Of a DNA stretch of 64,000 bases, positions 12,101-24,546 are shown one piece after another. Position numbers and translations under genes: made by a program. Each line of letters starts with the position of its first letter. The first letter of the stretch is position 1. The notes below the pieces were generated by a model, which was given only the letters and a program-made list of their open reading frames with translations, did not search any database and had not been told where the DNA came from. The DNA comes from Piper betle (lineage: Eukaryota > Streptophyta > Magnoliopsida > Piperales > Piperaceae). The stretch covers positions 49,586 to 113,585 of the forward strand of contig JAURVB010008835.1 in the NCBI GenBank assembly GCA_033002965.1, written 5' to 3'.

Positions 12101-13335
12101 TAATTAAGTCGGCTGATTAATTATATTAATTAATCTAACGTTGATCAATGGCTCGTAAGACAGAATGACAATAACCATAGACTAATATATGGTTATCTAT
12201 ATATATATATGCAATTATATTGTATTGATACGAAACATGTATATGCGGTATTGGGCTGGATAATACTTCACTGTAGTAGTATTTTTTACCACTTTTGTTG
12301 AGGCTTTTAGATGTTTAAATGAAAGTTTAGGTTTCCACCTTCCAGTAACCACAGACAAAATAATTTAAGCTTAATATTATTTCAATTAGACGTTCCACGT
12401 AATTTTTATGAAAATCAATTATTTTTTTCTTATACGAGCCACTTTTGGGGGGGGGCGGCGGCTCAATGCAATAAGAAAATTATGCAGGACGGAAAATTTT
12501 AATGCAAAAACAATTAATTTTTAATTAAATTAAGTTTAAAAGCATCATCCATCATTCAAGTACTTAAAAAAGTAATAACGTATTTAGTTTTAATATAAAC
12601 TATTGGGAGCAAGTTGAATAATTGTGGCTGGCCTAAAACGATGGTAACACTGACACAACGCGTATCAGACTATTTTTTTATTAAACGCAACACAAGTAGA
12701 CAACACGCACTACGGCAGACGCAAGAGACGGTTTAGAAAACGACGCGCTAAACAGCGTTGGTAGCGAATAGGCCCGACAGTTCTGGGGCGAAGAATATTC
12801 GCGATGCTGGCCACCTATTACTGCCAACCAGTGGAGGACCGAGAGACCAGAATTCCCTCGACTCGACCCATTTCTCGTTCCTCGATGTCCCTCGGATCCG
12901 CTGCCAAATGGACAAAAGAGACGAGCACTGCACCAAATATTATGTGATTCGATTATACATCCTTCAAAAATAAAATTTGATTTATATATGATGTTTTCCC
13001 GCAACGCCCACCCAAACACCAAAGTATGTCACACATCTTGCGAATCAAATTGTTGCAAATCGATCCCATAAACTAGAAAATTCAAAGCACCACATAAATC
13101 AACCAAGCAATTGCGAAATGCACTCTCGAAAAACACGGTAACAATAGAATAAGAGAGAACGAAAATAATATCGAATCGATGAAATTTTTATGAGGATCTA
13201 CAGAGAAGGCAGTAAACAAAAACTATAATCAAAGGACAATGGCTGCGTATACAAAAGGAAAATCATTTCGATTTTGACAGCCACGCATATTAGCTTCCTC
13301 TGTGGACAAGTTGCCCAAGTAAAGCCCAGTTGCGG
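12101..13335. other. intergenic between FAP2-like and G-alpha genes
   Basis: Mostly AT-rich. A 300-bp island at about 12660-12970 is much richer in GC and open on both strands, but I recognise no protein in it. On the minus strand it ends in an AATAAA-like motif near 12680. Confidence 0.4.
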
Positions 13336-16300
13336 TCATAATAGGCCAGCTTCAAAAGGTTTCTCCTCCTTAATGACTCGTCCACCAATTTGAAAGTTTT
13401 CTTCACTAGCTTCTGGTCTAGTGCAGTTGTCCTATATATCTTGAAAACTCGATCAACACGATCAGGAGCAGTACACTGGAAGTAAAGCTCTTCAAATTTC
13501 TTCTTCACGAATCTAAAAGGCATATACATCCTACTTCATAAGCTATAAAACCACAATAATGACTTAAAGCAAACAGTAAGAGTGATAATCATTGCACGAA
13601 TGTTAAAACTTTAGGGGAAGATGTCAGCTGACAATGGTCAACAAAAGTTTGGGTTAATGACAAGCAAATCAAACAAAATGCTTACTCATACGCATGCTCT
13701 ATTTCTTGCTTCCCTGATGACACAGGTTGGTAATCCTTAAACCAATCGCACACATTCAAAGGCACCTGATAGAGATAGACATAAGAAATAATAGACGTAA
13801 CAATATATTTAATAATAATATGTGGTCAGAAATCTTACTTTCAAAACCTTCTTTTCAAAAATATCAAACTTGTTCAAAAATAGCATGAAAGAAGTTTTCT
13901 GCAAACAGGAAACATGTTAGAGAATAAAGTGTGCAAATTATATTCCTATGAAGGAACTCAACAAATAATTTTACAGACCACCTCAAAACATGGCTGCCTT
14001 AGGACCCAATCAAAAAGCTCCTTTGCTTCAATCATTCTATTCCTACTTTCATCCTCAAATAGTGTTTGATCATATCTAGAAATAAAGCAGAGATAAGAAC
14101 ATTAATATGCTGAATAAACTAACAAACTTTTTTGGAGTTATTGGAACAACTATGCTTAGAAAAAGGTAGATTTGTCTCTGGGGATTACAGTGCCCATGAA
14201 CCAAAACCCTATTTCTTAAAGAAAATTTTCAGTTGATTAGAAAGATGGCGGTTACACTATAATACTACATTTCAAGAGGGGAGCATTGAGCTTACTCGCT
14301 GATAGCCGCACAGAAAATAACCGCTGTAACCCCTTCAAAGAGATGAATCCATTTTCTTCGTTCATTTCTCTGTCCACCTACATCAAACAGCCTGTAAACT
14401 TCTCCACTTTTTCTGTTTTCACCCGCGGGGCTGCCAAAGAACCAGAAAAACTTGAAAAAGATGTTCTAAATATAATATTAAGGCATAGCAAAACATCACT
14501 ACCAATTACCTTGCAAAATCTACATAAAATGTACACACATACATGTTCCAGGCAAAATGATTACTTTTAATCCTAGATAAACCGAATCTGAATCAGGATC
14601 CAACAGCATGCTGAATATCACCCTTAACATCGATGGAGAAAAGCCATTATCCATAGAACTTTTACAAGCGCATGTTAGCAAGGGATAATAAACAAGTAGT
14701 TCAAAGGGAAGGTATTTAAGCAGTATGAGTTTAGGCACTGAGAAGATGGAGAAAATCTTCATAGTGAGTTATTTATTTACTCCATTGAAACTGTATTTTA
14801 AGAAGAAAAATGCATATTCATTTGTCGAACAACATTACATGTAGGTACACATACAAATAAAGATTTACATGCATGTAGTTGCACCTTTTGAGCAAGTGTA
14901 TTCTAGAAGTATTGACATACTTGGGTATCCCAAGGTCTCACCTTATTGTTAGATCCTTCAATTTAATCTCATCCAATACTTACTGGGATAAGATCCTGTT
15001 TATTAGTAAGAATAAATTATAAATCTTTAACTTCGATTAACCACTTTTGAAGAGATAACTTAGGCCCATTAGTTTGTACGTTGGGCTGGGTTGTTATATA
15101 TGATATCAGAACAACCTGGTTCCGTATTAGATGGTGGGCTAGATTAGGAACGTATGCTAAGTTGAGGCTAAAGGAGGACATGGGCTAGGGCCAGCTACGA
15201 GCCAAATATATTAATTTCAAGGACGAAATTTTTTAAGGTGGGTGAATTGTAAGATCCCTCAACTTAGTTTAATATCCAATACCTACTGAGGTAAAACCCT
15301 GTTCATTAATGAGAATGAACTATAAATTTTCAACTTCGGTAAACCACTTTTGAAGAGATGACTTAGGCCCATTGATTTACACTTTAAGCCGGGTCGTTAC
15401 ATTTTGATCATGTGTTGGCTAGAAATATTGACATATTTGGGTTCCTCATCATTGATTATAGATGATCAAAGGACTTGGTTGATTTGTAACTCTTCCTCCT
15501 TGATTTAAATAGTTGTAACTTCTCCTTTGGCTAGAATAATTGCAACCTTCCCTTTTATTTTAAGTGTAGCCTTCCCTAGAAAGAGGAGTGATTATTGTAA
15601 ATAGGGGCTGTAAATATGAATCCCTGATGTAGTGTAAATCAAGGTGGATTAATATAGAAACAGCTTTTGTTCCCCCTTTCTATCTCTTGGTTTCCGGTTC
15701 TTAGACTTGTTCGTTAATTCTTCTATGTAATAATCTATTAGACTAGCATTTCATTGTTTGAGAAAATTCATTTCAGGCAGCTCATTGTGAGGCGAAGTCC
15801 CATCAACAACCATGTGAGGATTGAAGGTAATTGTCAAACACATACAAAATGGCATGATTGAGGCTCACAAAACCGATAAGTACCTATTACCTATAGATAG
15901 ACCAAGACTCACCTAAATTGTATTTCCACAACACCTGTTGTCCGGACTCTAGCATAAAGAACATCCTCCTGCAAATATTTCATGCTGTAAAAAAGGAATA
16001 CAACAAAAGTGGAAATAATGCATATAATTACATCATGCAAAAATTAATCAATAATAGATAAATGATTTCCTTTGAAGCTTGTATGGGAAAACTATTAAAA
16101 AATATAAAAAAAGGAAGTTTTATTAGGGTTATGTTCCAATTTTAGAATAATAACTGCATCATTATCAAGAAGTTGTTTGATTTAGGATTTAATGAAATCT
16201 CTATAAATATGAGTACGTCCCTATTATTAAAGTGGTCGTCTTCTAGTTGGTTAATGTGGTTTTGTCAGCATTGAGCTCATTCACCTCACATTTTCATTTA

Positions 16301-18570
16301 TTTGAGAATGATTGTCATTGTACTGCTGTACCGGAAAGATTTTCTATGTAAGTTTAGCTTAAACTACATCAGATACCGTTGTTGGAACATAGTTCATATC
16401 AGATAGTCTTTTCAAATTCTCCATGAAATAACATGCACAATCAGGAATTTGGAGTTCATTGCTGCGTGAGTAGGTTTCCTGTAAAAATATCAAACCATTA
16501 TCAGAGAAAAAAATATCCTAGAAACTCACTACAAACTGATTTATTAGCATTTTCCATTGGACAAACTATGCATTGAAGTTTGCTACCTGAATAGCAGGAT
16601 CTTTCCATAAAGAATCAATTTCTTGAGCAATCTCCTCCGTAATTTGTGGATACTCCAGTCTACCTCCAATTTCAGATAATTTTTCTCCAATCTCCTGATG
16701 TCAAAATGAAAAAAAAATGGTTTAACTCGACTTTTTTTAATATATTGCCGGAATTATGTTTGCTTCATAAGTATGTAAAGATAAAGCTGGAGAAACAACT
16801 CTAAACATAAAATTCATGTAGCAGACATCTGCAGAGCTTGACATAATGCCAATATATCGTAAATCATTAAGACTAGCAATAGAATATAGGGACTTAAAAT
16901 AGGATTCACTGAACAAATGAACATGCAAATCCGAAATTCTGAACCTGAAAATGGGAGAGTTGAGCAAAAAGTAATGAAGTTATGTATAGCATTACAGATC
17001 CATATGTTAATCATGTCTTCATGAACAACAAACAATAACTAGCCTCCATTGTGGGTAGTAATGGTGGTAGTAGTAAACGTTCAAGATAATATACAAGAAT
17101 CTGAACAAACATTGCCTTGAAATCATAAAGAAAAATTGCAGAAAGGATAGTAGATTGACCTCATTTTCAGGGGATATAACATACTTTGAAGGGTCTGCTT
17201 CATTTTGTGCTAGTTCCTTTGAACCATCATATAATACCTGGATTTCGAGATCATGAAAAGAAGCCCCAATACCATTCACCAGCAAAAATAAACTGAATCA
17301 AAGATTTTGGCTCTGCTTTCATTATGTCTCACACAAAGGAAAATAACCAACACACCCTGTTTATAATTGCGTACTTTGATTGTCTGGTAGACATTGGCAT
17401 GAACAACTGGGGAATAACTCCTCAGTTCGACTTCATCAAAGCCAGTCTGGAAAAGAAGTTTTATCTGCCATAGAATAAAGCAATAAGCATGTCAAAAGTG
17501 AGTAGTCAGGAGAGAGATGCTCAGGAGTACGCCCAGTTTGACAGGTTCTACCACAGCAGGGCCCAATCATAGTCAAAATCTCCAGAAAACAAAAATATGC
17601 AAATTAAGTTAACATACCTGCTTAAATATTGTTGACTTTCCCGAGTCTCCAGTGCCTAGACATTAAGCATTCAAGTAACAGGGAAAGGTACATAAAAAAG
17701 GATATTTTACTTAATATGACTATTCAAATATAGACCCTCAAAAGAAGAAGAAGAGGAGGAGGAGGAGGAGGAGGAGGAGAACAAAGATAAAAGCTGCCAT
17801 GCTGATGCATATAGAGTAACTTAGTTAATGAAGTATTTCATAAGATTCAGAATTAACTGCTATTCATATAATTTAAGATCTAAACTTTACAAATATAATG
17901 CTTAGAAGTTGTGAAATCTGAACTTGGTTAAATAATAAAAATGCACTGAGCACCAGTAAATTTATCCTTTTAATTTACTTGTGAATTACACTTTATTCTC
18001 CTTATGCAGAGTGAAAAAACATATAGGTTCTAATCATATCTTGATTTCATCGTCCCAACACCAGAAAAATTATCAGTAAAGATATCAATCATTGGATGTA
18101 AAGTATAATAGAACTTTACAAATATAATGCAGACCTAGTAAAAGAAGCTTCTGGATATGCTTCTCGGCCTTTGTCTCTTGAGCAATCCTCCTTTCAATTT
18201 CAGCAGTCTAGAGTTGAAGGGATAACAGAATATAAATGTCATGATTTTATCAAATAGAATGATAAGTCATCAGAATTGCTTTTTCTCAAATAGAATGATA
18301 ACTCTAGGCAAGCCTACATAAGGCGGCGCACAAGACGTTCGATTTATTGGAATGCTTCCATTCATATATTGGGCAGTAATATCCCATATACAGGCAAAAA
18401 TAGAAATCTTAGGACGTTTTCCATAATCTTGAAGGAGTCTAATAAAACAGCAAACTGCACTACTTATCCACAAGTCAACAACCAGAGAAACAACGGATAT
18501 TGACCTTGGCATTTTCTTGGTTATCTGCTGCTCCAGGTTGAGAGTGTTGTCTGCAGCAGAGCAAGCCCAT
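13336..18570 (-). CDS. GPA1: heterotrimeric G-protein alpha subunit (GPA1 type), frameshift at C-terminus
   Basis: Thirteen exons with GT-AG introns: 18505-18570, 18135-18207, 17618-17655, 17375-17464, 17160-17237, 16587-16694, 16377-16478, 15913-15968, 14296-14430, 13982-14075, 13839-13898, 13686-13765 and the last from 13512 down. The start MGLLCC carries the Gly2 myristoylation and cysteine palmitoylation residues for plasma-membrane anchoring. All GTPase boxes are present: GTGDSGKST (G1), the arginine of RVRTTGVV (G2), DVGGQ (G3), NKFD (G4) and TTA (G5). The family lengths agree (about 385 residues; Arabidopsis GPA1 has 383). At AAAA 13354-13357 one base appears to be missing: the usual ending LEAGLL and its stop (13336-13338) are out of frame, and the protein as written runs on to a stop at 13290 with an unrelated tail. 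I think this is a sequence error, because all the rest is conserved. Confidence 0.93.
14947..15401. mobile_element. TRIM-like miniature LTR retrotransposon in G-alpha intron
   Basis: Two diverged direct repeats of about 153 bp (14947-15099 and 15248-15401), beginning TGT and ending in a GTTACA-type sequence, flank only about 150 bp of non-coding DNA. Directly after the first repeat lies TGATATCAGAAC, close to the initiator-Met tRNA primer-binding site TGGTATCAGAGC. Directly before the second lies a purine-rich AAGGTGGGTGAA, as expected of a polypurine tract. I see no matching 5-bp target duplication. The intron is the one between exons 15913-15968 and 14296-14430. Confidence 0.72.
15402..15720. 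mobile_element. possible LTR remnant
   Basis: A segment with TGTAA-rich spacing, a run like TGTAAATAGGGGCTG and a CTTTTGTTCCCCC stretch resembles the 3' part of a copia-type LTR. Boundaries and target duplication are not visible, so this is only a suggestion. Confidence 0.25.
17743..17779. repeat. (GAA)n/(GGA)n simple repeat in G-alpha intron
   Basis: A purine-only run of GAA followed by GGA triplets lies in the intron just upstream of exon 17618-17655, on the side away from the splice sites. Confidence 0.85.
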
Positions 18571-19400
18571 CCTTCGCATGGAAGGATCTATCACAAGGGC
18601 TTCGCAGACATAGCAGATCAAGAGATAATCGAACTTGGACGCTTGCTGCTCAACGAATCACACAAATCCACCCAAAGCGGACAGACACAATGCAAATCTG
18701 CAGTCCAATGCTCCAAATCAAACAGTGAAGAAATAGATACAATCACACACACACACACACACACACTAGCATTGTAGAACTGTAGTTGTCAATATCACAA
18801 ACACTAGCATTCATCGCCAATTGATCATATCCAATTTACATGTCAAGCCAGAAACAACGAAGAATATAACGACACATACAAAAGCATTCACTTCGGACAT
18901 GGACCAACCACTCACCGACAAGGGCACCACCAAGCCTTCCTTCCCATTCCACCACCGGGTAAAAAATGATCAGCCGTATCAAGATCTTGCAATTTCGGAA
19001 AGACGAGGCAAATCCGAAACGAAAACAAACAAAGTAAAAAAGAATAAAACAAAAAACATACCCGCGAAAACCGGCTAGAAACACGAAGCCGCCGCCGCCG
19101 CAATTGAATCGTCACTGGTCATCCGAAGAACTTGAATATAGTATCCATTTGGGTGGTGGAATCGGCGATGGCCGATAGTGAAGAAGGAGAAAGAAGAAGA
19201 CGACGGAAGGCAGGAGTGGAAAAGGTGGTCAAAGTTTGGGTTCCACACTCCACACTTTGGGGTTTGGGTTGATGGGTGTGGCAACTTTGGCCACACCTCT
19301 GACTCTGCAACTCTGAACTCTAAAACACTACCTCTACCCTCTACTCACTGCCCTGACTCAGACAGACTCGCTTGCATGTGACCCGCTTCTTCTCTCTCTC
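18571..19400 (-). promoter_or_regulatory. 5' UTR and promoter region of the G-alpha gene
   Basis: On the minus strand this holds CT-rich leader-like sequence (about 19170-19205), a GCC/GGC triplet run at about 19085-19102 and a (CA)n repeat at about 18744-18768. These are typical of plant 5' leaders. The transcription start cannot be placed from the sequence alone. Confidence 0.4.
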
Positions 19401-20630
19401 TTTATCTTTATATATATATCTTCGTGATTTGTTTTTGTTGACCTTTTGGATCTTCTTGCATCCACCGATAATTGGTCGACAAATACACACATCACTGGCC
19501 TTAGCCCAATTTATTTATTTAAAAATAAATCTACTTTTTACTTGTTTTTATCATGAGATTATAATTTATAAAAATATTGTTTATTTTCAGTTCGTTATGT
19601 AAGAATATAATCGATATGTTACGTATCTTTTCTTTTTTTTTTGGGAATTATGTACTGCTTCTTATTCTAAAAGAGTTTGAGTCCATGTGTAAAGCGGCCG
19701 GTGCCCAAAAAAGTGAAGCCTTCAGTTTTGCTTGCTATTTGATGCTTGCCCGTGTTCCCCTCCATTGGCAATGACTAATGAGTGTCTCTATACTGTAGCT
19801 GTCTGTCTGTCCATGTGTAATGAGTGTAAATATAGTTTTGACTATTTGAATAACTCTTTGAGCTGCATCTTCCTGGATAATTATAATTATAAATATAATT
19901 ATAATTATGATTGTTGTGCTCATCAAAGCTTCCCAAAAAAATAATATAAAAAATGTCAAAGCAAGATCAACGTAGCCAGAAATGGACGAGTTATAAATTG
20001 CGTCTACAATTATAAGAAGACACCCTGACTGAGTGGAGAGTAGAGACAAAGCTTGACTAGCAACGGAACCAAACCCATTCATTACTGCACTCGAATATTC
20101 GCTGCCCGTCCGAAGATTGGAACTTGGGAACCACCTTCACGAACACTCTCGCGAGTCCGGGCGCTTGCTTACCGCTCCAAATAACCCTTCAAACCTTCGT
20201 CGCTATTTATTTTTAACTTTCAAAGATATTAATTACTGCACTCCATAGAATTACTTGAACTTAAATTAACACTTTGACGTGCAAATTGATAATTCCAGGT
20301 TTCTTAATCTTGTCAATATCTACCCACATCAATTCCATCTATTTTGTATTCGAGATGATGGCAAGGCCAAGGCAAAAATATTTGATCTTTTATAAAGAAA
20401 AATTATCTAGTTTTAAATTATTTTATATTCAAAATTCAAGTTTGAACTCCTTTTGGTGGCCCCTTTGAAAACAACCAAATTTCTTAATAACAATACGAAA
20501 AAAATAAAAATAATTTCTCTTGTGAAAAACTTTTACATGATGATAACTTGTTGATAACTTGTTAGCACAGGCATAGCTTTTTGTTATAAATTTGTTAGAC
20601 GAAGTGTGTGTCGTGGCTTAGTCCTAATGC
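19401..20630. other. intergenic, no gene seen
   Basis: AT-rich intergenic DNA with short ORFs only. The right edge meets sequence rich in TCGAA/TTCGA motifs (about 20630-20930) that resembles the ends of the hAT-type elements elsewhere in the window. Confidence 0.45.
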
Positions 20631-21150
20631 TGCTAAATGATCAAGTGAGCCGAACTCAACTTGTGTTCGAACTCGATTCGAATAGCTTGAAATTCATTTG
20701 AGCATATACTCTAAATTGATTCGAACATTTCTGATATTATTCTAGTTTAACTCGCACTTGAATATACTTAAACTGTTAAATTTTGATGAGTTCGAAATCA
20801 ATATATTTAGGAGCTCAAAATTAGCTCCTTTATGAGCTTAAAATTAGTTTATTTAGGATCTTGAAACCAGCTCGATAATAAACTCAAAAGTAGCTCGTCT
20901 GGGAGAAAAAATATACAGTTATATAGATTAAAATTTAAAAAAATAGTCCATCACTATATTTATATATATTATTTCAATAATTAAAAGGTTTTTTCAAATT
21001 TCCACCATATTTCAATTTTTTTTACAAAACACTTAAAACACCATTCAACAATATACATTTTGAAAAAATAAAATGCTTAGATTTGTAAACCCAAACTAAA
21101 AGAAGTCTTTCAAAATCCTATATTTTATAGTTTTCATCCATATTTAGATA
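20630..21150. mobile_element. hAT-like element end, left side of the transposon nest
   Basis: The sequence around 20635-20665 (CTGCTAAATGATCAAGTGAG) resembles the terminal inverted repeat of the element at 47566 (TTGCTAATTGAGCGAGC). It is followed by scattered GAACTCGA-type motifs. I infer that it is one end of the hAT element whose decayed transposase lies at 27.5-29.4 kb, with the two solo LTRs inserted in between. No matching right end or 8-bp duplication is seen. Confidence 0.35.
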
Positions 21151-21155
21151 GCTTT

Positions 21156-24076
21156 TGTAACACCCTAAATTCGGTCTATGCTTGTGAGCCGAACCGGCAT
21201 GTTATAGGCCCCGGTTAGGTCAACTAACCCAAACTCAGCTCGTACGGATCTAATCTCGGCGTCTTAAGTTAAAGATACAAATCGTCATGTATGGATAAAT
21301 GCACAAAATCTTAACATTGATATTACATGGATGACTTGCAACCTAAATTACACACCAATATAATTACGATCAAAATCAATAAAAATTCTAAAATAACACA
21401 AACAGAATCTCCCCTAAAAGTGAAATTAAGGGCCACCCTATCCAATAATATATATAAATATATATGCATGTATCAACAATTTCATTTACACAGAATCTAA
21501 TCTACTATCCACTCATTCTGAAGCTTGGGTTTCAACCCACCACACTTCTGTAATGCAATCTATTCACATGTCCTTTTCCTGTTATCATGTCTTAGTATTT
21601 TATCTTATCATGTCCTCGTATTTTAGCGTTTAATCACCTCACATTAATATAATAACATCATAACAAAATATTAACCACTCTATCGACTGACATGTGTACA
21701 AATGACTTCAGTGCTCCTCCGTGTAGGCTGGCACATCAAACTCATGATCATTACCTACATATAGTATAAAAACACATCAGTAACAAGTGTTATTAGTCCG
21801 GAAAGAAAAATAACTATAGCAAGCTGGCTATGAGAGCAAACTCTCATATGAAAGAAAACATCATATACTCCTCGTGAACACTCTGAAGGGCACCTACTAA
21901 GGAGCCATTGGGCTGTAGACCTGGTAGCGTCCCGAACTGACTGATCTGTTGTTGCTGATGCCTCTCTCGACATTTTCTTACTTCATTTTCTGGTCTCAAA
22001 TCTTAAGCCCTCTCCTTACCTCCATATTTCTCCTGGCCTTGAGCACGAAAGCCGAGTACTCTCAGGTAGTCGCCTTTAGTACCCTTTGAACCACAAGTCT
22101 AGTCATGTGTTGTACTAAATAGTACCTGTAAACTTCCACGTTCTCCGGGTGTGAGGAACTCAAACGCGGAGTTGTTAGGATCCCTCAGGAATGAAACAGT
22201 CTGCTGTACTAATCTAGAGCCCGCTTTGACTATCACGGCATCCACTCATGGTACATGCAGTCGGTTTCTCTATCTCTCGTCTCACTGAAAACTCGATAAA
22301 ATTATATATATATATATAGGCCTGGGAATGGATTTATATAATAGGCCCAAAGGCAACTTGTGGTGGATCTTATTTTTGAAATCATCCTCGAGGGATCTCA
22401 TCCTCAAGGGGTTATTAATCTAGAAAATTGTTCGATTAAATGGCCCAAGTTAAGTGGGATCTAATAAAACGCCACTTAACCTGTCCTGCAAATAATAAAA
22501 TAAATATAAAATAGAAGAAAATGTAAAACAGAGACGAGTCATAAACAGACCTAGTAAAAACTCCAAGCATGTCATCACGCCTAGGCGGTGAGCTCCTACT
22601 TCGTACCTACACATCAAAACTAAATACTAACGCCCGCTAACTAAATGATGCATCAAACTCGTCATATAATCAACACACAACATAATAATCATCCATCACA
22701 ATCAACAATCAAATAATCATAAATGTAAATAATTCTAACTCATCCTATTCATACCAATTTTATTATATTTTCCAACTTATGTCGTAGTCACTTATCATGC
22801 TCTCATTAGATCACTTACTCTTCATTCACACTTAATCTCATCATGCAACTCATCTTTTCATCCATAATTAAGCATTAATCACATCAATAAACCAATCCTA
22901 ACATGATGTGCTAACAATCATCAAGTTTAAATTATAAATTCGGAGGTAATTATACCTCACGTCGTCGGCAATCGGCGACGACTAGGGTTTCGTCGCGAGT
23001 CTCGGAGCTCGAATTTGGCACTCGTCGGCGTCCAAAGTTCAATCAGGATCGACTGGATGAGCTTCGTGGAAGATCCAACGAATTCCTAGTAAATCCGATT
23101 TCCGGCAGGTTCTGGCGGTTTTCCGGCGAGTGTCGGCAATTTTCCGGCGACAATCCGACGGTTTCCGTCGACTGGCTGGATAGGGGTCATATTAGGGTAC
23201 CATTGGAACCGGCTCGGCGAGCCCAATGCATGTATGGTGTCGACATGGTCAGTAGAGGTGGCAGGCTCACAGAAGAATGGTCAAAATAGAGGCGGCGGTG
23301 ATGGGGGACTCCGATCCGGCTCGGCCTGGGTCGGCGATGGCCTCCGTTCCGGTCGGGAAATGGTCGACTAGGTGGTCGTTGGTCAGCTGAGGCGACCACT
23401 GGATGGCGGCTAGCGAACGAGTCGCGCGGCTGACAGAATTCGGCATCATGGCGGCTTGCGACAGCGGCCGGGACTGGTCGGGGCGGCACGGCAACACCGC
23501 GGCGTGGGCCTGGCCGCGACACTCGACGGCAGGCGTCGACGTCGGCGGCGGTGGCAGCGACAAGAACAAGGGCAGCGGCAATGAGGGTTTGGGGAAAAAA
23601 GATGTCGGGGAGAAAAGAAAAGGCTCGGTGGCAAAGTCGTAAATAATGACTTGATTCCTACTCGAGTCAAGAATAATAACTAGTCGTATTAAATCTCTAG
23701 AAAAATCGAGAAAAATCTCATAAAATCAAACAAACACAAAACATCATAATGACATACTCTAGAACTATTAACCCACCCAAATGCCTGTAACGCATCCTAA
23801 TGCGGTAAATCGACCTAAAACTAATTCTACGATCCATTATATATAAAAATAAAAAAATAACTGGCATACTCTCATATATTCTGATAACTCATTCTGTTCT
23901 GCTATGTTCATGATGTTATCATCATATACTTAGGTACACATGACCCTCATAGCTCATAACACACAACTGGTCGTCGGCTCAGTACACGTGTTCATGAAAC
24001 TAACTCGACTCGAACATAACGGTCAAATTAACCTGGTTCTGAATATAAAACCCTGACTCGAATCGTGGGTTTTATA
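21156..24076 (+). mobile_element. solo LTR, copy A (2.9 kb, TGTAACACC...)
   Basis: This 2921-bp repeat starts TGTAACACCCTAAATTCGG and ends GGGTTTTATA. It is bounded by an exact 5-bp duplication GCTTT (21151-21155 and 24077-24081). It matches copy B along its whole length and in the same orientation. The 5' start is typical of Ty3/gypsy LTRs. A GC-rich block (about 22960-23640) precedes an AT-rich tail. ORFs in that block show no recognisable protein and differ between the copies. No gag-pol sequence lies next to it, so a solo LTR left by recombination is the simplest reading. Confidence 0.75.
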
Positions 24077-24546
24077 GCTTTTTATCCAGCCTTCATCCTG
24101 AAAAATTGTTCATAGATATTATCTATTGTGAGATCGTTAGATTAAATAAAATAAATAAATTTTGTAAAATGAATAAATGTATTCTAGTATTATTGCTAGA
24201 TTCAATAAAAAAGCTTTAAACTAATCATCCCCAATGAATAAAGTTCATGAGTGTATTCTAATAACTAACAAAACCATCAATAACTAACAAAAATATATAT
24301 TAAAATTTTAAGCATGCCTTGTGTTTGAATATTTAATGTCAAAACACTAGTAAAGTACGATATTAAAGAACTCTATTTCACTTTTGGATCTAAAAAATTG
24401 AATATAAAATTAAGATATATCGTATTTCAACTGACTACAAAAATAATATTATAACATCAAAATATAGAAATAATATAAAAACACAATCATGCCAAGACAA
24501 ATTAGAAGAGACAATATTCACTATTAAATAGCAAGGAGTAACATGT

